A DNA stretch of 64,000 nucleotides from Methylovulum sp. GTDB lineage: Bacteria; Pseudomonadota; Gammaproteobacteria; Methylococcales; Methylomonadaceae. The DNA lies in NCBI GenBank assembly GCA_028712695.1, contig JAQTQZ010000008.1, positions 1-64,000 on the forward strand, given 5' to 3'. The notes under the pieces were generated by a model, which was not told the origin of the DNA, searched no databases, and saw only the letters and a list, made by a program, of their open reading frames with translations. Both the position numbers and the translations under genes were made by a program. Of the stretch, positions 47,494-60,193 are shown piece by piece. Positions within the stretch are counted from its first letter, which is position 1, and the number at the start of each line of letters is the position of its first letter.

Positions 47494-50400
47494 AGTTTGG
47501 TCGTTAAGGTAAGCCATCGCCGTTGGTTCATCCGTTTCAATGGCGAGTTCCACGGCGCGTTTGGCGGCGGCTAACAGGCGTTCGCTTTCGGCTTTTAGCG
47601 TGAAGCTTTGTTGGACTAGGTCGGCTATTTGGGTTTTCGCGTCTTTATTTATAAATGGAATATAAAAACTCTCGATGTCTTTCGGGTAAAGTTCCTGTTG
47701 CGCCGAACCTGCGCTTAACTGCTCGGTTTGCAAACGCCCGATTTTAGAATTCAAGACAAACGCGACATAAACCGGATTTTCGTTTTCTATCCGCAAAATA
47801 TTGACGTGATTGCTCGCCAAGGCTTTTTCATCGCTTAAATACACCTGCGTCCTGCCGATATTTGCGCCCGTTGTGTACGTCAAAATATCGTTCCGGTAAA
47901 TCCGCGCCTTCACTTGCGTATCCCAACTGCCGCTATGGGTTTGCTCAAAATTTTTATAATCCAGTTCCCGTTCCAGAATATGACGGCTGTTAATGACATT
48001 CAAGCCTCCGTTTTCGACATAATCCGGTTGTAAGCCCCTGCCGTTATGGATTTGAATATCTTTAACCCGCTTGGTGTATTCAGCATTTTCAAAACAGAGC
48101 TGTTCTGTTTCTTCATACTTCGGCTGGTAATACTCCGCATCCAGGCGGCCTGAGGCAAGAAAGGAATTTTTGAACGATTTTTGGGCGGTGTTTTTTGTGC
48201 TGGGTGAAAAATCCGCCATGCCTAGCGAGTTGAGCAGTAGGTTTTCGGCTTGGTTGTAGATATCGCGAGATGATATGCGCTTTAATCTTGCATCTTGAAT
48301 CGTTGCATCAATTTCGATTTGAAATTCGGTTGTAAAAATTGGAACTGGCAATTCTTTTAACCGCCACAACGCTAAACCTTGTTGAACCATTCCTGTTGAA
48401 TTTCTGACAATCCAATCTTGGCCAATTACTGAGTTTAGATATGCAATTAATACGGTTGCCTTACAAACATTTTCATCAATATTAATTCTTGCAACATCCT
48501 GATCTATGTTAGCTGGCAAAATATCGTTATCAACGATAGCGCATAGCCCGACAGTTCCACGCGTAGAAAGAATCACATCATTAAGCTGTAGCGATGATCG
48601 TTTATTTTTATCATCAACCCATTTGGCTATTCTGTCTGCCCCTTCGTCATTAACAAACCAGCCTTTTGCATTTTTTGCTGTGATATGTCTGATATCAGAA
48701 AACTCATCGACTTCATGATAACCATGCTGACCATCTGTGATAAATGCAATATCACCAAGAAATCGGTTTGGATACTTGGCTATGCTTTCATCCTCTTTCA
48801 AATATTTTTTCTGGAAGTATTGTGCATCAAATCTAAGCACAGAATTATGTCGTTGAGCATCACTTAACATCACCTCGCTAATTTCTTGCTCCTCCAACAT
48901 CACCCGATATTTAACCTCATCAAAAGCATCAGCATAAAGACCTGCCAAGTTTTTGAAACCTGGCAGGTCTAAATCAAAAAAACTTAAGCGTTCCTTCTTG
49001 GCAAATTCAATAAACGCTTCGGCGATGCCGTCTTGCGTCAAGCCATCATGGTTAAACAAATCATGCTTAACAATCAAATGCTCGTGGGTATCGAGCAACG
49101 GGGAGCCGTCCGCTTGCTTGACATAAATTTTATCGCCGGAGTTATCCTTGCTGGGTTCCTGCATGGTGGCGAAGAATATCGGGTAATCATCGGCTTTGGG
49201 GCACAGCGTGTCATGCCATTTCTGCACGAACAGCACGCTGGTTTTTGTGCCGGTGTGCGGCTTGAAGACGTTGCCGTGCAAGCCGACCACGGCGAGAATG
49301 CGGCAATGTCCGGCGATAAATTCACGGATTTGTTTGTCGCTGGAGTTGTTGAAACGGCCTTGCGGCAACACCACCGCCATGCGTCCGCCGGGTTTTAAGA
49401 AATTAAGGTTGCGCTCGATGAACAAAATATCGCGGCCAATTCTTTCGGGATATTTTCCGTCTGGCTTTCTACAAATTTCATATTTTGGAATGATATGTCT
49501 TTGGGTAACTTCCCCTGCAAACGGCGGGTTCGCCATCAAGACATCAAAGCCAAAATCACGGTTGCTGTCTTTGCTTATCCGTAGTTTGCGGAGTTTGTTC
49601 CAGCCTGGACCATAAACACTAAGCCAGTCTTCATCCTTGGTTTTTTCGTCCCAGCGTTCGTAATCCAGCGTGTTCAGGTGCAGCACGTTGGTTTGTCCAT
49701 CACCGGCAATCAGGTTAAGCGTCCGTCCGACGCGCACGGCTTTTTCGTCAAAATCTATCGCAAAGACTTTCTCTTGGACGTAATCGGTGCAGCGGGCGGG
49801 TTTTTGTTCCAGCGTGAACAAGTGGCTTTTATTCAGGCCTTCGGCTTTCATGATCTGTTCCCAAACATGAAAAATGCCATGCACGGGAAAGCCGCAACTG
49901 CCGGCGGCGGTGTCAATCAGGGTTTCGTGCGCTTGGGGATTGAGCATTTTGACGCACATGTCGATGACATAACGCGGCGTAAAATATTGGCCTTTTTCGC
50001 CTTTGCTGGATTTGTTGATGAGGTATTCGAAGGCTTCATCCACTACGTCCAGATTGGAGTTAAACAGTTTGACGCCTTCCAGCGAGGCAACGCAGACCGC
50101 CAAATGGCTGGGCGTCAGTTGCAGCTTGGCGTCGTCGGTAAACACGCCTTCCCATTTATTCCGTGCCTTGTCGAACAGGTCTTGAATTTTGGTTTTCAGT
50201 TCGGTTTCGGTGTCGCCGTAATTTCGGAACACCAGATGGCGTTTCTTGTCGCGCCCGCCTTCCATTTCGTCATAGAGCTTGGTGAAAATGAGCTTGAACA
50301 GTTCTTCAAATACATCAACACCCGCATTCGCCAGCACTTCATCTTCCATTTCCAGAATCAAACCTTTAAGCGATTTTTTCTCGTTGACCAGTTTGTCGTG

Positions 50401-50955
50401 TTTGATCAGGTCAGATATCGTCCAGCGTTCCGACAAAATATCAGAGAGTTTTTCTATCGCTTTGGGCAGCGCGGGGATGTCTTCAAAATAATTGGGGTCT
50501 TTGCGCTGGTAGTAGGAAATCTGGTCGCCGTTGGTCCAGACGGCAATCGGCGCGCCGGTGGCGTTGCAATAGCTTTTCAGTTGTTCCTTGCCATCTTTGA
50601 GCTTGGGCTTTTTCAGTTCCACCAAAATATACGGCACGGTGGGCCGGTCTTTATCGAACACGCAAATATCGGCACGTTTGGTTTCGCGTCCGAACGTTAC
50701 GCCGTATTCAACCGCTAGGCGAGTGACGGGATAGCCGAGGTTTTGCAGCAATACCTGCAGATAAAGCTGGCGCACCGCTTCTTCCGGCGTGAGCTTGATG
50801 TCTTTATTGCGTACTAGACAGGTGACGTAAGGCGTGGCTTTACCTCGTGTGTCTTTAACGGTGATGCTGTTTTCTAACGCTTGAATTTGCGGGGGGCTAA
50901 ATTGGGAAAGTTTATAGCTGGAGTCTTTGAGAAGTTCGTTTAAGGTTAAAGTCAT
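47479..50955 (-). CDS. Single-chain type IIG restriction-modification enzyme (R-M-S fusion)
   Basis: A 1158-aa protein. An N-terminal HSDR_N-type nuclease (about 60-200) has ADICVFD and ILVELKKPKLKDG, the D...ExK order. The N6-adenine methyltransferase (about 215-640) has YFTPRYVIDM, DTAAGSCGFPVHG and motif IV MANPPFAGEV near residue 476. The C-terminal half (about 700-1130) has two specificity-subunit-like target domains, each ending in a coiled segment (LKRISSRDIYNQAENLLLNS; RLLAAAKRAVELAIETDE). This layout matches AloI/BcgI-like type IIG/IIB enzymes. The stop codon lies inside a perfect palindrome. Recognition site not predictable here. Confidence 0.88.
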   Translation of the reverse strand: MTLTLNELLKDSSYKLSQFSPPQIQALENSITVKDTRGKATPYVTCLVRNKDIKLTPEEAVRQLYLQVLLQNLGYPVTRLAVEYGVTFGRETKRADICVFDKDRPTVPYILVELKKPKLKDGKEQLKSYCNATGAPIAVWTNGDQISYYQRKDPNYFEDIPALPKAIEKLSDILSERWTISDLIKHDKLVNEKKSLKGLILEMEDEVLANAGVDVFEELFKLIFTKLYDEMEGGRDKKRHLVFRNYGDTETELKTKIQDLFDKARNKWEGVFTDDAKLQLTPSHLAVCVASLEGVKLFNSNLDVVDEAFEYLINKSSKGEKGQYFTPRYVIDMCVKMLNPQAHETLIDTAAGSCGFPVHGIFHVWEQIMKAEGLNKSHLFTLEQKPARCTDYVQEKVFAIDFDEKAVRVGRTLNLIAGDGQTNVLHLNTLDYERWDEKTKDEDWLSVYGPGWNKLRKLRISKDSNRDFGFDVLMANPPFAGEVTQRHIIPKYEICRKPDGKYPERIGRDILFIERNLNFLKPGGRMAVVLPQGRFNNSSDKQIREFIAGHCRILAVVGLHGNVFKPHTGTKTSVLFVQKWHDTLCPKADDYPIFFATMQEPSKDNSGDKIYVKQADGSPLLDTHEHLIVKHDLFNHDGLTQDGIAEAFIEFAKKERLSFFDLDLPGFKNLAGLYADAFDEVKYRVMLEEQEISEVMLSDAQRHNSVLRFDAQYFQKKYLKEDESIAKYPNRFLGDIAFITDGQHGYHEVDEFSDIRHITAKNAKGWFVNDEGADRIAKWVDDKNKRSSLQLNDVILSTRGTVGLCAIVDNDILPANIDQDVARINIDENVCKATVLIAYLNSVIGQDWIVRNSTGMVQQGLALWRLKELPVPIFTTEFQIEIDATIQDARLKRISSRDIYNQAENLLLNSLGMADFSPSTKNTAQKSFKNSFLASGRLDAEYYQPKYEETEQLCFENAEYTKRVKDIQIHNGRGLQPDYVENGGLNVINSRHILERELDYKNFEQTHSGSWDTQVKARIYRNDILTYTTGANIGRTQVYLSDEKALASNHVNILRIENENPVYVAFVLNSKIGRLQTEQLSAGSAQQELYPKDIESFYIPFINKDAKTQIADLVQQSFTLKAESERLLAAAKRAVELAIETDEPTAMAYLNDQTGVQT
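48938..48970. repeat. 33-bp in-frame hairpin inside the RM gene
   Basis: AGACCTGCCA pairs with TGGCAGGTCT, with a GTTT/AAAC inner part. It encodes 11 residues on the minus strand (part of FFDLDLPGFKNLAGLYAD) between the methyltransferase and first target domain and keeps the frame. Confidence 0.65.
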
Positions 50956-51005
50956 GAGTTTATTTAAAATGGGGGCTAATCATAAGCAATCAATCTAAAG
51001 CTTCT

Positions 51006-51033
51006 AGGAGTACAAACCTAGGTTTGTACTCCT
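51006..51033. repeat. Perfect 28-bp palindrome, copy 2
   Basis: AGGAGTACAAACCT followed by its exact complement, 51 bp upstream of the RM start. With copy 1 at 47468-47493 it brackets the RM gene. Confidence 0.9.
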
Positions 51034-51073
51034 AAACACTATCCGAAAAATAGGTACTTATTTAAAAAGACTG

Positions 51074-51856
51074 TCACGCTTTGTTTCTATGCGCAAAATA
51101 AAACAACAAGCCGCCAATGATAATCATCGGGGTGGACAGTATCTGCCCCATCGTCACCCAGTCCAGCGCCAGATAGCCTAGGTGCGCGTCGGGCATCCGG
51201 TAAAATTCGACAAAAAACCTAAAGCAGCCGTACAGCAATACGGCCAGGCCGGTGGTCGCCATCACCGGCCTGGGTTTTTTGGTATAAATCCAGAGTATGG
51301 CAAACAGCACCACGCCTTCTAAAAAAGCTTCGTAAAGTTGCGAGGGATGCCGCGCCAACGGGCCGCCGTTGGGGAAGACCATCGCCCAGGGCACGTCGGT
51401 AGGCCGTCCCCACAGTTCTGAATTGATGAAGTTGCCGATGCGCCCTGCCCCCAAACCAATGGGTGCTAGCGGGGCGATGATGTCGGTCAGTTGCAATACG
51501 GTACAGTGCTGTTTTTTACCAAAAAACCACATGGCGATAAAGACCCCCAACATGCCGCCATGGAACGACATGCCACCCTGCCATATTTTGAACAGGATGA
51601 TCGGGTCGCTTAAAAATTCGCTGAAGTTGTAAAACAGGATGTAGCCAATCCTGCCACCTAAAATAACGCCTAATGCGCCATAAGTGACGAGGTCTTCTAT
51701 GGCTTCGGGCTTGATCGGCGACCAGGGCTGTTGCGCCCGTTTTTGCCCCAAAAAATACACGGCAGCGAAGCCTGCCAAATACATCAGGCCATACCAATGA
51801 ACTTTCAGCGACCCTAAACTTACAGCAACAGGATCAATGTGCGGATAACTTAACAT
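51074..51856 (-). CDS. lgt: Prolipoprotein diacylglyceryl transferase
   Basis: A 260-aa inner-membrane enzyme with about seven membrane helices. It transfers diacylglycerol to the lipobox cysteine. Family signature GRIGNFINSELWGRPTDVPW (from residue about 142), SFHGGMLGVFIAMWF and RHPSQLYEAFLEGV are present. Confidence 0.96.
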   Translation of the reverse strand: MLSYPHIDPVAVSLGSLKVHWYGLMYLAGFAAVYFLGQKRAQQPWSPIKPEAIEDLVTYGALGVILGGRIGYILFYNFSEFLSDPIILFKIWQGGMSFHGGMLGVFIAMWFFGKKQHCTVLQLTDIIAPLAPIGLGAGRIGNFINSELWGRPTDVPWAMVFPNGGPLARHPSQLYEAFLEGVVLFAILWIYTKKPRPVMATTGLAVLLYGCFRFFVEFYRMPDAHLGYLALDWVTMGQILSTPMIIIGGLLFYFAHRNKA

Positions 51857-52187
51857 AAGGGTAATTTCTCAGGATAAACAAAAGGCCATTATATAGTGTT
51901 TGCCGCCAAGCATTTAGCTTGCGCTTGTTTGCAGCGCTGTTGCCTGCAATGCGGTCTTGCTATTAACAAATTTAGTATTAATATCTTCCTGCTGGTGCCA
52001 ATAATAACAATAACAATGCCGCTCTTTGCGGGCATAAGTATCCACACAAATAACGCAGCTCTTGTGTAGACACCTATGCTTTGCGGGCTCGCCAGAGTCA
52101 TTCCGTAGCATCCGCATCAGGCGCAAAAACAGCCGCTTTAGCGCTAAGTTTTTGTACTTTTCCACTCCCCCATGCGGAGAATCACCC
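51857..52187. other. Gap between divergent lgt and the ABC protein gene
   Basis: No gene seen. GCGGAGA at about 52175-52180 is the likely ribosome site for the ATG at 52188. No strong promoter found. Confidence 0.5.
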
Positions 52188-53879
52188 ATGCAGAAATCAA
52201 CTGGATTTTTCTTGCAATTCCTACAGCTTGCCGGCCCTTTCTGGAACTCTGAACATAAGACACAAATTCGTAGCCGGTCTTTATTATTGATTATCCTCAC
52301 CATGATGCAAATCGGCGTTGCCGTCATCATCAACGAGTGGAGCGCCCATCTTTTTAATGCCTTGGAACAGCGGTCAATGTCCGGGTTGCTTACCCAGATT
52401 GGCCTGCTAATTTTGATTTTAGCTGCCAATGTCGGCATCACCTACACGCATTTAATCATTAAACGGCGTTTGCAAATCGGTTGGCGTAACTGGCTGACTG
52501 AGCGTGTGAGCAGGCAATGGATGCACAAAGGCCGCCATTATCAGGTCACGCACATTGAAGGCGAACATGATAATCCTGATGGCCGTATCGCCGAGGATAT
52601 CCGTATCGCAACGGAAGAGGCCGTCAGCTTGTGCCATACGTTTTTTTACAGCCTGTTATTGCTGATAAGTTTCACCACTATCCTGTGGAACCTGTCCGGC
52701 GTCATCATGCTGGATTTATGGCTGATCCAAATCCCTTTGTACGGCCATTTAGTCTGGATAGCGATAGTGTATGCGGCGGGTGCTTCGGCGTTTGGCTGGT
52801 GGGTTGGCCAGCCGCTGATTAAGGCCACTGACACACGGCAAACAATGGAGGCTAATTTTCGTTTTGGTTTGGTGACGGCGCGGGAACACTCTCAAGCTAT
52901 CGCGTTGATTCATGGTGATGAGAACGAACAAAAACGTTTTCAGACCCTTTTCCATGATGTTGTCGATGCGTTTAACGAACAAACCCGTGCTTGGGGACAT
53001 ATCCTTATGTTCACTTCGGGTTATTCCGTCTTATCAACCGCCTTTCCTGTGATTGTCTCTGCACCGCGTTATATTTTAGGCAGCATTAGCCTCGGCACGT
53101 TAATGCAATCGGCCCAAGCATTCCAACAAATGGCTTCCGCCCTTTCTTGGCCGGTCGATAATATGGCAGCATTTGCCCAATGGCGGGCGTCGGCTGAACG
53201 CGTGCTGGGCTTAATCAAAGCGTTGGAAGATCTGGATCAGGAAATCGCCCGCCCTGACCCGCACCGGATCTTGTTAGAAAAAGCCGACCGTTCTGCGTTG
53301 TGCTTTCAAGACCTATGCCTTTCCAAATTCAATGGCGAGGTCATCATATCCGACCTTAATTTGGAAATCACCGCAGGCGAACACCTGCTAATCTCAGGCG
53401 ATGCGGCCACCGCCGCCAAACTTTTTAAAGCGATAGCCGGGCTATGGCCATGGGGATGCGGACGTATCGAGTTACCCAATGGCGACCCGATGTTTTTTAT
53501 GCCGCCGCGCCCTTATTTGCCCAGCGGGACATTGCGCTCGGCAATTTGCTACCCTTCAGCTATTGAAGATTTTGACCAAGCCGACCTTGAAAATGCGCTT
53601 AGGTTAGTTGACCTTGATGGGTTGCTGGATCAACTTGACCAAACCGATAATTGGGACAAATCCTTATCACGCGAGCAGCAACAGCGCTTAGGCGTGGTCA
53701 GGCTGTTGCTGTACCGCCCTAAATGGATACTCTTGCAAGAAGCGTTTGACTCGCTTGATCCTACCGGCGAAGTGATGATGTTGCGCATCATCAATAAATA
53801 TCTGCCTGACGCGACAATACTGTCCATCACCAACCAACCGACGGCAGAAGCATTTCATCAGCGGCGGCTGATTTTGTGA
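52188..53879 (+). CDS. SbmA/BacA-YddA-type ABC membrane protein with degenerate ATPase domain
   Basis: About 563 aa from the ATG at 52188. The ABC_membrane_2 part has several membrane helices (SLLLIILTMMQIGVAVII, IGLLILILAANVGITY) and the typical NPDGRIAEDIR segment. The nucleotide-binding half keeps the fold (AIAGLWPWGCGRIELPNG) but every catalytic motif is altered: Walker A reads GDAATAAKL, the Q-loop reads MPPRPY, the signature LSREQQQRL, Walker B LLQEAFDSLD (Asp to Gln), the H-loop ITNQPT. ATP hydrolysis is unlikely. It may resemble SbmA, which works without an ATPase. Next gene is 24 bp downstream. Confidence 0.8.
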   Translation: MQKSTGFFLQFLQLAGPFWNSEHKTQIRSRSLLLIILTMMQIGVAVIINEWSAHLFNALEQRSMSGLLTQIGLLILILAANVGITYTHLIIKRRLQIGWRNWLTERVSRQWMHKGRHYQVTHIEGEHDNPDGRIAEDIRIATEEAVSLCHTFFYSLLLLISFTTILWNLSGVIMLDLWLIQIPLYGHLVWIAIVYAAGASAFGWWVGQPLIKATDTRQTMEANFRFGLVTAREHSQAIALIHGDENEQKRFQTLFHDVVDAFNEQTRAWGHILMFTSGYSVLSTAFPVIVSAPRYILGSISLGTLMQSAQAFQQMASALSWPVDNMAAFAQWRASAERVLGLIKALEDLDQEIARPDPHRILLEKADRSALCFQDLCLSKFNGEVIISDLNLEITAGEHLLISGDAATAAKLFKAIAGLWPWGCGRIELPNGDPMFFMPPRPYLPSGTLRSAICYPSAIEDFDQADLENALRLVDLDGLLDQLDQTDNWDKSLSREQQQRLGVVRLLLYRPKWILLQEAFDSLDPTGEVMMLRIINKYLPDATILSITNQPTAEAFHQRRLIL

Positions 53880-53903
53880 CGGCTGATTACATGGAGAAAT
53901 AAC

Positions 53904-55025
53904 ATGAATCCTATATTTGCAGACAAATTGGGTAAGAAAATACGCGGCGTCAATCTGGGCAGCTGGCTAGTCATTGAAAAATGGATGGTTCCCAGCCTTT
54001 TTGACGGTCTTGATGCGACGGATGAAACCTCGTTTTGCGTTGAGCTGGGGGCACTTGCCGAACCCACACTAAAAAACCACTGGGACACTTTCATCACGGA
54101 AGCCGATTTTGCCTGGCTTACGCTAGTTGGCATCAATGCGGTGCGTATACCTATCGGACATTGGATTTTCGGCCCCGATTACCCTTATCACCCAGCCTAC
54201 GGCGATAACCCCCATCCTTTTGCCAAAGGCGGCATTGACGTCCTTGACCGTGCGTTTGACTGGGCCGAGCGTTACGGACTGCTGGTTGTCGTCGACTTGC
54301 ATGCGGCACCCGGTTGCCAAAACGGTTTTGATAACGGCGGCATCAAGGATGTGTGCGAATGGCACACTAAAGACGAATACATCAACCACTCGTTGGACGT
54401 GCTGGAGCGTCTGGCGGAGCGATACCACAACCACCCTGCCCTCCACGCCATTGAAGTGTTGAACGAACCACGCTGGGATGTGGACACCGGGCTGCTAAAA
54501 AAATACAACGCAGATGCTTACCAACGTATCCGCAAGCATTGCCAACCTGAAAATGTCGCCGTGGTTTTTCATGATGGCTTCCGGTCATTCCGCGAATATT
54601 CGGGGTTCTTAACAGCACCGGAATATGACAACGCCATTTTGGACATACACCGTTACCAATGTTTTGTCCGCGAAGAAATCGATATGGACATTTACGGGCA
54701 TATCCAAAAAACGGTGGTGGATTGGAAAAAAGAGGCCGATGACATCTGCCATGACCGCGGGCCATGGGCTTATGTGGGTGAATGGAGCTTAGGGATAGAC
54801 ATCCATGTCGTCTCATTATGGGCAGAAGGGCCGTTTAACCATGCCTTGGAGGGTATGGACGGGTTTCAGGCAAACGTTGCTTACCGGGCTTATGCGAGCG
54901 CCCAATTGGCTACGTTTGAAAACTATCTGGGCTGGTTTTTTTGGAGCTATAAAACAGAAACAACGCCAGCCTGGTGTTTTAGGGAATGTGTGGAACGGGG
55001 CTGGTTTCCTGACGACTTCAGGTAA
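53904..55025 (+). CDS. GH5-type glycoside hydrolase (exo-beta-1,3-glucanase-like)
   Basis: A 373-aa cytoplasmic-looking protein (no signal peptide). RGVNLGSWLVIEKWM resembles the start of fungal exo-beta-1,3-glucanases. The acid/base Glu is in AIEVLNEPRWD and the nucleophile in YVGEWSLG. VVVDLHAAPGCQNGFDNGG and GWFFWSYKTET complete the barrel. Probably cleaves beta-glucan oligosaccharides; coupled to the ABC protein, which may import them (inference). Confidence 0.85.
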   Translation: MNPIFADKLGKKIRGVNLGSWLVIEKWMVPSLFDGLDATDETSFCVELGALAEPTLKNHWDTFITEADFAWLTLVGINAVRIPIGHWIFGPDYPYHPAYGDNPHPFAKGGIDVLDRAFDWAERYGLLVVVDLHAAPGCQNGFDNGGIKDVCEWHTKDEYINHSLDVLERLAERYHNHPALHAIEVLNEPRWDVDTGLLKKYNADAYQRIRKHCQPENVAVVFHDGFRSFREYSGFLTAPEYDNAILDIHRYQCFVREEIDMDIYGHIQKTVVDWKKEADDICHDRGPWAYVGEWSLGIDIHVVSLWAEGPFNHALEGMDGFQANVAYRAYASAQLATFENYLGWFFWSYKTETTPAWCFRECVERGWFPDDFR

Positions 55026-55076
55026 TTGCTGGAGCATCTGTAGAGACGCACACTATTGCGCCTCTACAGATTATTT

Positions 55077-58615
<3,539 letters not shown>

Positions 58616-58624
58616 GACCAGACA

Positions 58625-59725
58625 CTACAACCTCATAGGCATAACAATAAATTTGTAACCGCACTCATTAGGCTCATCAATAAAACAACTGCTGGCATTG
58701 CTTGCTATCGTCAATACAGCCAGTTCAGAATCCAGATTTGTCACCGCATCTAATAAATATTGGGCATTAAAAGCAATGGATAAGGGCTCACCGGTATATT
58801 CAATGGAAAGCTCTTCTTCGGCCTCATCGTGTTCAGGATTATGCGTGCTGATCCTCAAGCTACCAGATGCTATATCCAAGGTGACCCCTTTGAATTTTTC
58901 ATTGGATAAAATGGCAACGCGGGTCAAAGCTTCTTTTAAGTGTGTTTTCTGGATATGGATTTGATTGAAGAATTCTTGCTGGAAAACTTTACTGAAGTCC
59001 GGATATTTTGAATCCACTAATTTTGCCGAAAAAATCAGGTTCTTAATAAAAATCCTTATGTTGTTGGCAGAAAATTCAACTTTTAACTCAATCTCAGGGT
59101 CATCGAGCAAGCGGCTTAGTTCCAATACGCCTTTTCTTGGCAAAATGATTCTGGCTTCAAACCCCGTTGCTTGTTCCAATTGGTCTTCATAAATCGACAG
59201 TCGATGCCCATCTGAGGCAACCAGTTTTAATTTGCTGTTGGAAATATTAAGCAGTAAGCCGTTTAAGTAATACCGCACATCTTGGTTAGCCATACAAAAT
59301 GTTGTTTTATCCAAGGCTTTTTTAAATTTTCCGGCATTGATGAAAAAATGGCTTTCCAAATTCGATTCAGAAAACTCAGGGTAATTATCTGCCGGTAAAC
59401 AACTTAAAGAAAAGCGACTGCGATTGGATAGGATCTTGATCTTATCCCCTTGTTGTTCAAATTTTATTTCCGCACCATTAGGCAATAGCCGACAAATATC
59501 TAAAAACTTTCTAGCAGGAACAGTAATTGTCCCTGATGTTGCGGTGGCAATATCTATTTTTGCAATGATTTGAATTTCAAGATCTGTGCCCGTTAATGTT
59601 AATTGATCATTTTCTATAACGATTAGCACATTAGCAAGAATAGGCATGGTTTGCCGTTTTTCTATGACACTAACAATTTGTTGTAAAGGGCTTAAAAGGG
59701 ATTCTCTATTAATAATAAATTTCAT
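58625..59725 (-). CDS. dnaN: DNA polymerase III beta sliding clamp
   Basis: A 366-aa clamp, standard length. MKFIINRESLLSPLQQIVSV, PILANVLI, LTGTDLEIQI, KFLDICRLLP and the C-terminal YKFIVMPMRL are typical. Follows oriC and precedes recF by 9 bp. Confidence 0.97.
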   Translation of the reverse strand: MKFIINRESLLSPLQQIVSVIEKRQTMPILANVLIVIENDQLTLTGTDLEIQIIAKIDIATATSGTITVPARKFLDICRLLPNGAEIKFEQQGDKIKILSNRSRFSLSCLPADNYPEFSESNLESHFFINAGKFKKALDKTTFCMANQDVRYYLNGLLLNISNSKLKLVASDGHRLSIYEDQLEQATGFEARIILPRKGVLELSRLLDDPEIELKVEFSANNIRIFIKNLIFSAKLVDSKYPDFSKVFQQEFFNQIHIQKTHLKEALTRVAILSNEKFKGVTLDIASGSLRISTHNPEHDEAEEELSIEYTGEPLSIAFNAQYLLDAVTNLDSELAVLTIASNASSCFIDEPNECGYKFIVMPMRL

Positions 59726-60193
59726 AGCTTATTTATCTTATTACTATTATGGTGAGTGAAGTCTGTGTAAAACAGTATTTTTATATTAAAAATCAATTTG
59801 TTATGTTGTTAATAGGAGTCACAGAAAGGTTGTGGATTAGCTGTGTTTAATTTACCTTCTAAAAGATAATATTTTTTATACACAAAAATATCCCCAGAAA
59901 AGACGCCCTTTGCACACATACTTATCCACAAGCTGAAAAATCAAAAATGCCTTTAATTTAAGGATCACTAATAACAATATAAATTATATTTTTATTAAAC
60001 TTATTATTATTAAGCATAAAAAAATCGGGTAAAAGCCAATATACTTATTGTTTTTCAATTAGTTAGATTAAATTTAACGTTGTATTTTAACTGTGGGTAT
60101 GCTGTGGATAACTAAAGATGCTTAGTTGGCGCTTTTTTTATACACAGAGTAACGCACAGAAAAGACGAGGATTATGCACAATGTTATCAACAG
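59726..60193. other. oriC: Chromosomal replication origin oriC
   Basis: A 468-bp gap between dnaA and dnaN. DnaA boxes: TTATCCACA at 59922-59930, its inverse at 60103-60111, TTATACACA at 59876-59884 and 60138-60146, TTATGCACA at 60172-60180; weaker ones at 59831-59839 (inverse) and 60184-60192. A very AT-rich stretch at about 59940-60080 could be the unwinding element. Also carries the dnaN leader. Confidence 0.9.

Noticed and set aside
49678..50718. 346-aa plus-strand frame opposite the RM gene
   Set aside because: Long but antisense to a gene with clear nuclease and methyltransferase motifs; composition is that of a shadow frame.
52053..52080. Short match TTGTGTAGAC-CCTATGC between 52053-52072 and the inverse at about 45803-45822
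   Set aside because: Only about 18 bases with a mismatch; flanks do not align convincingly, so not called a repeat.
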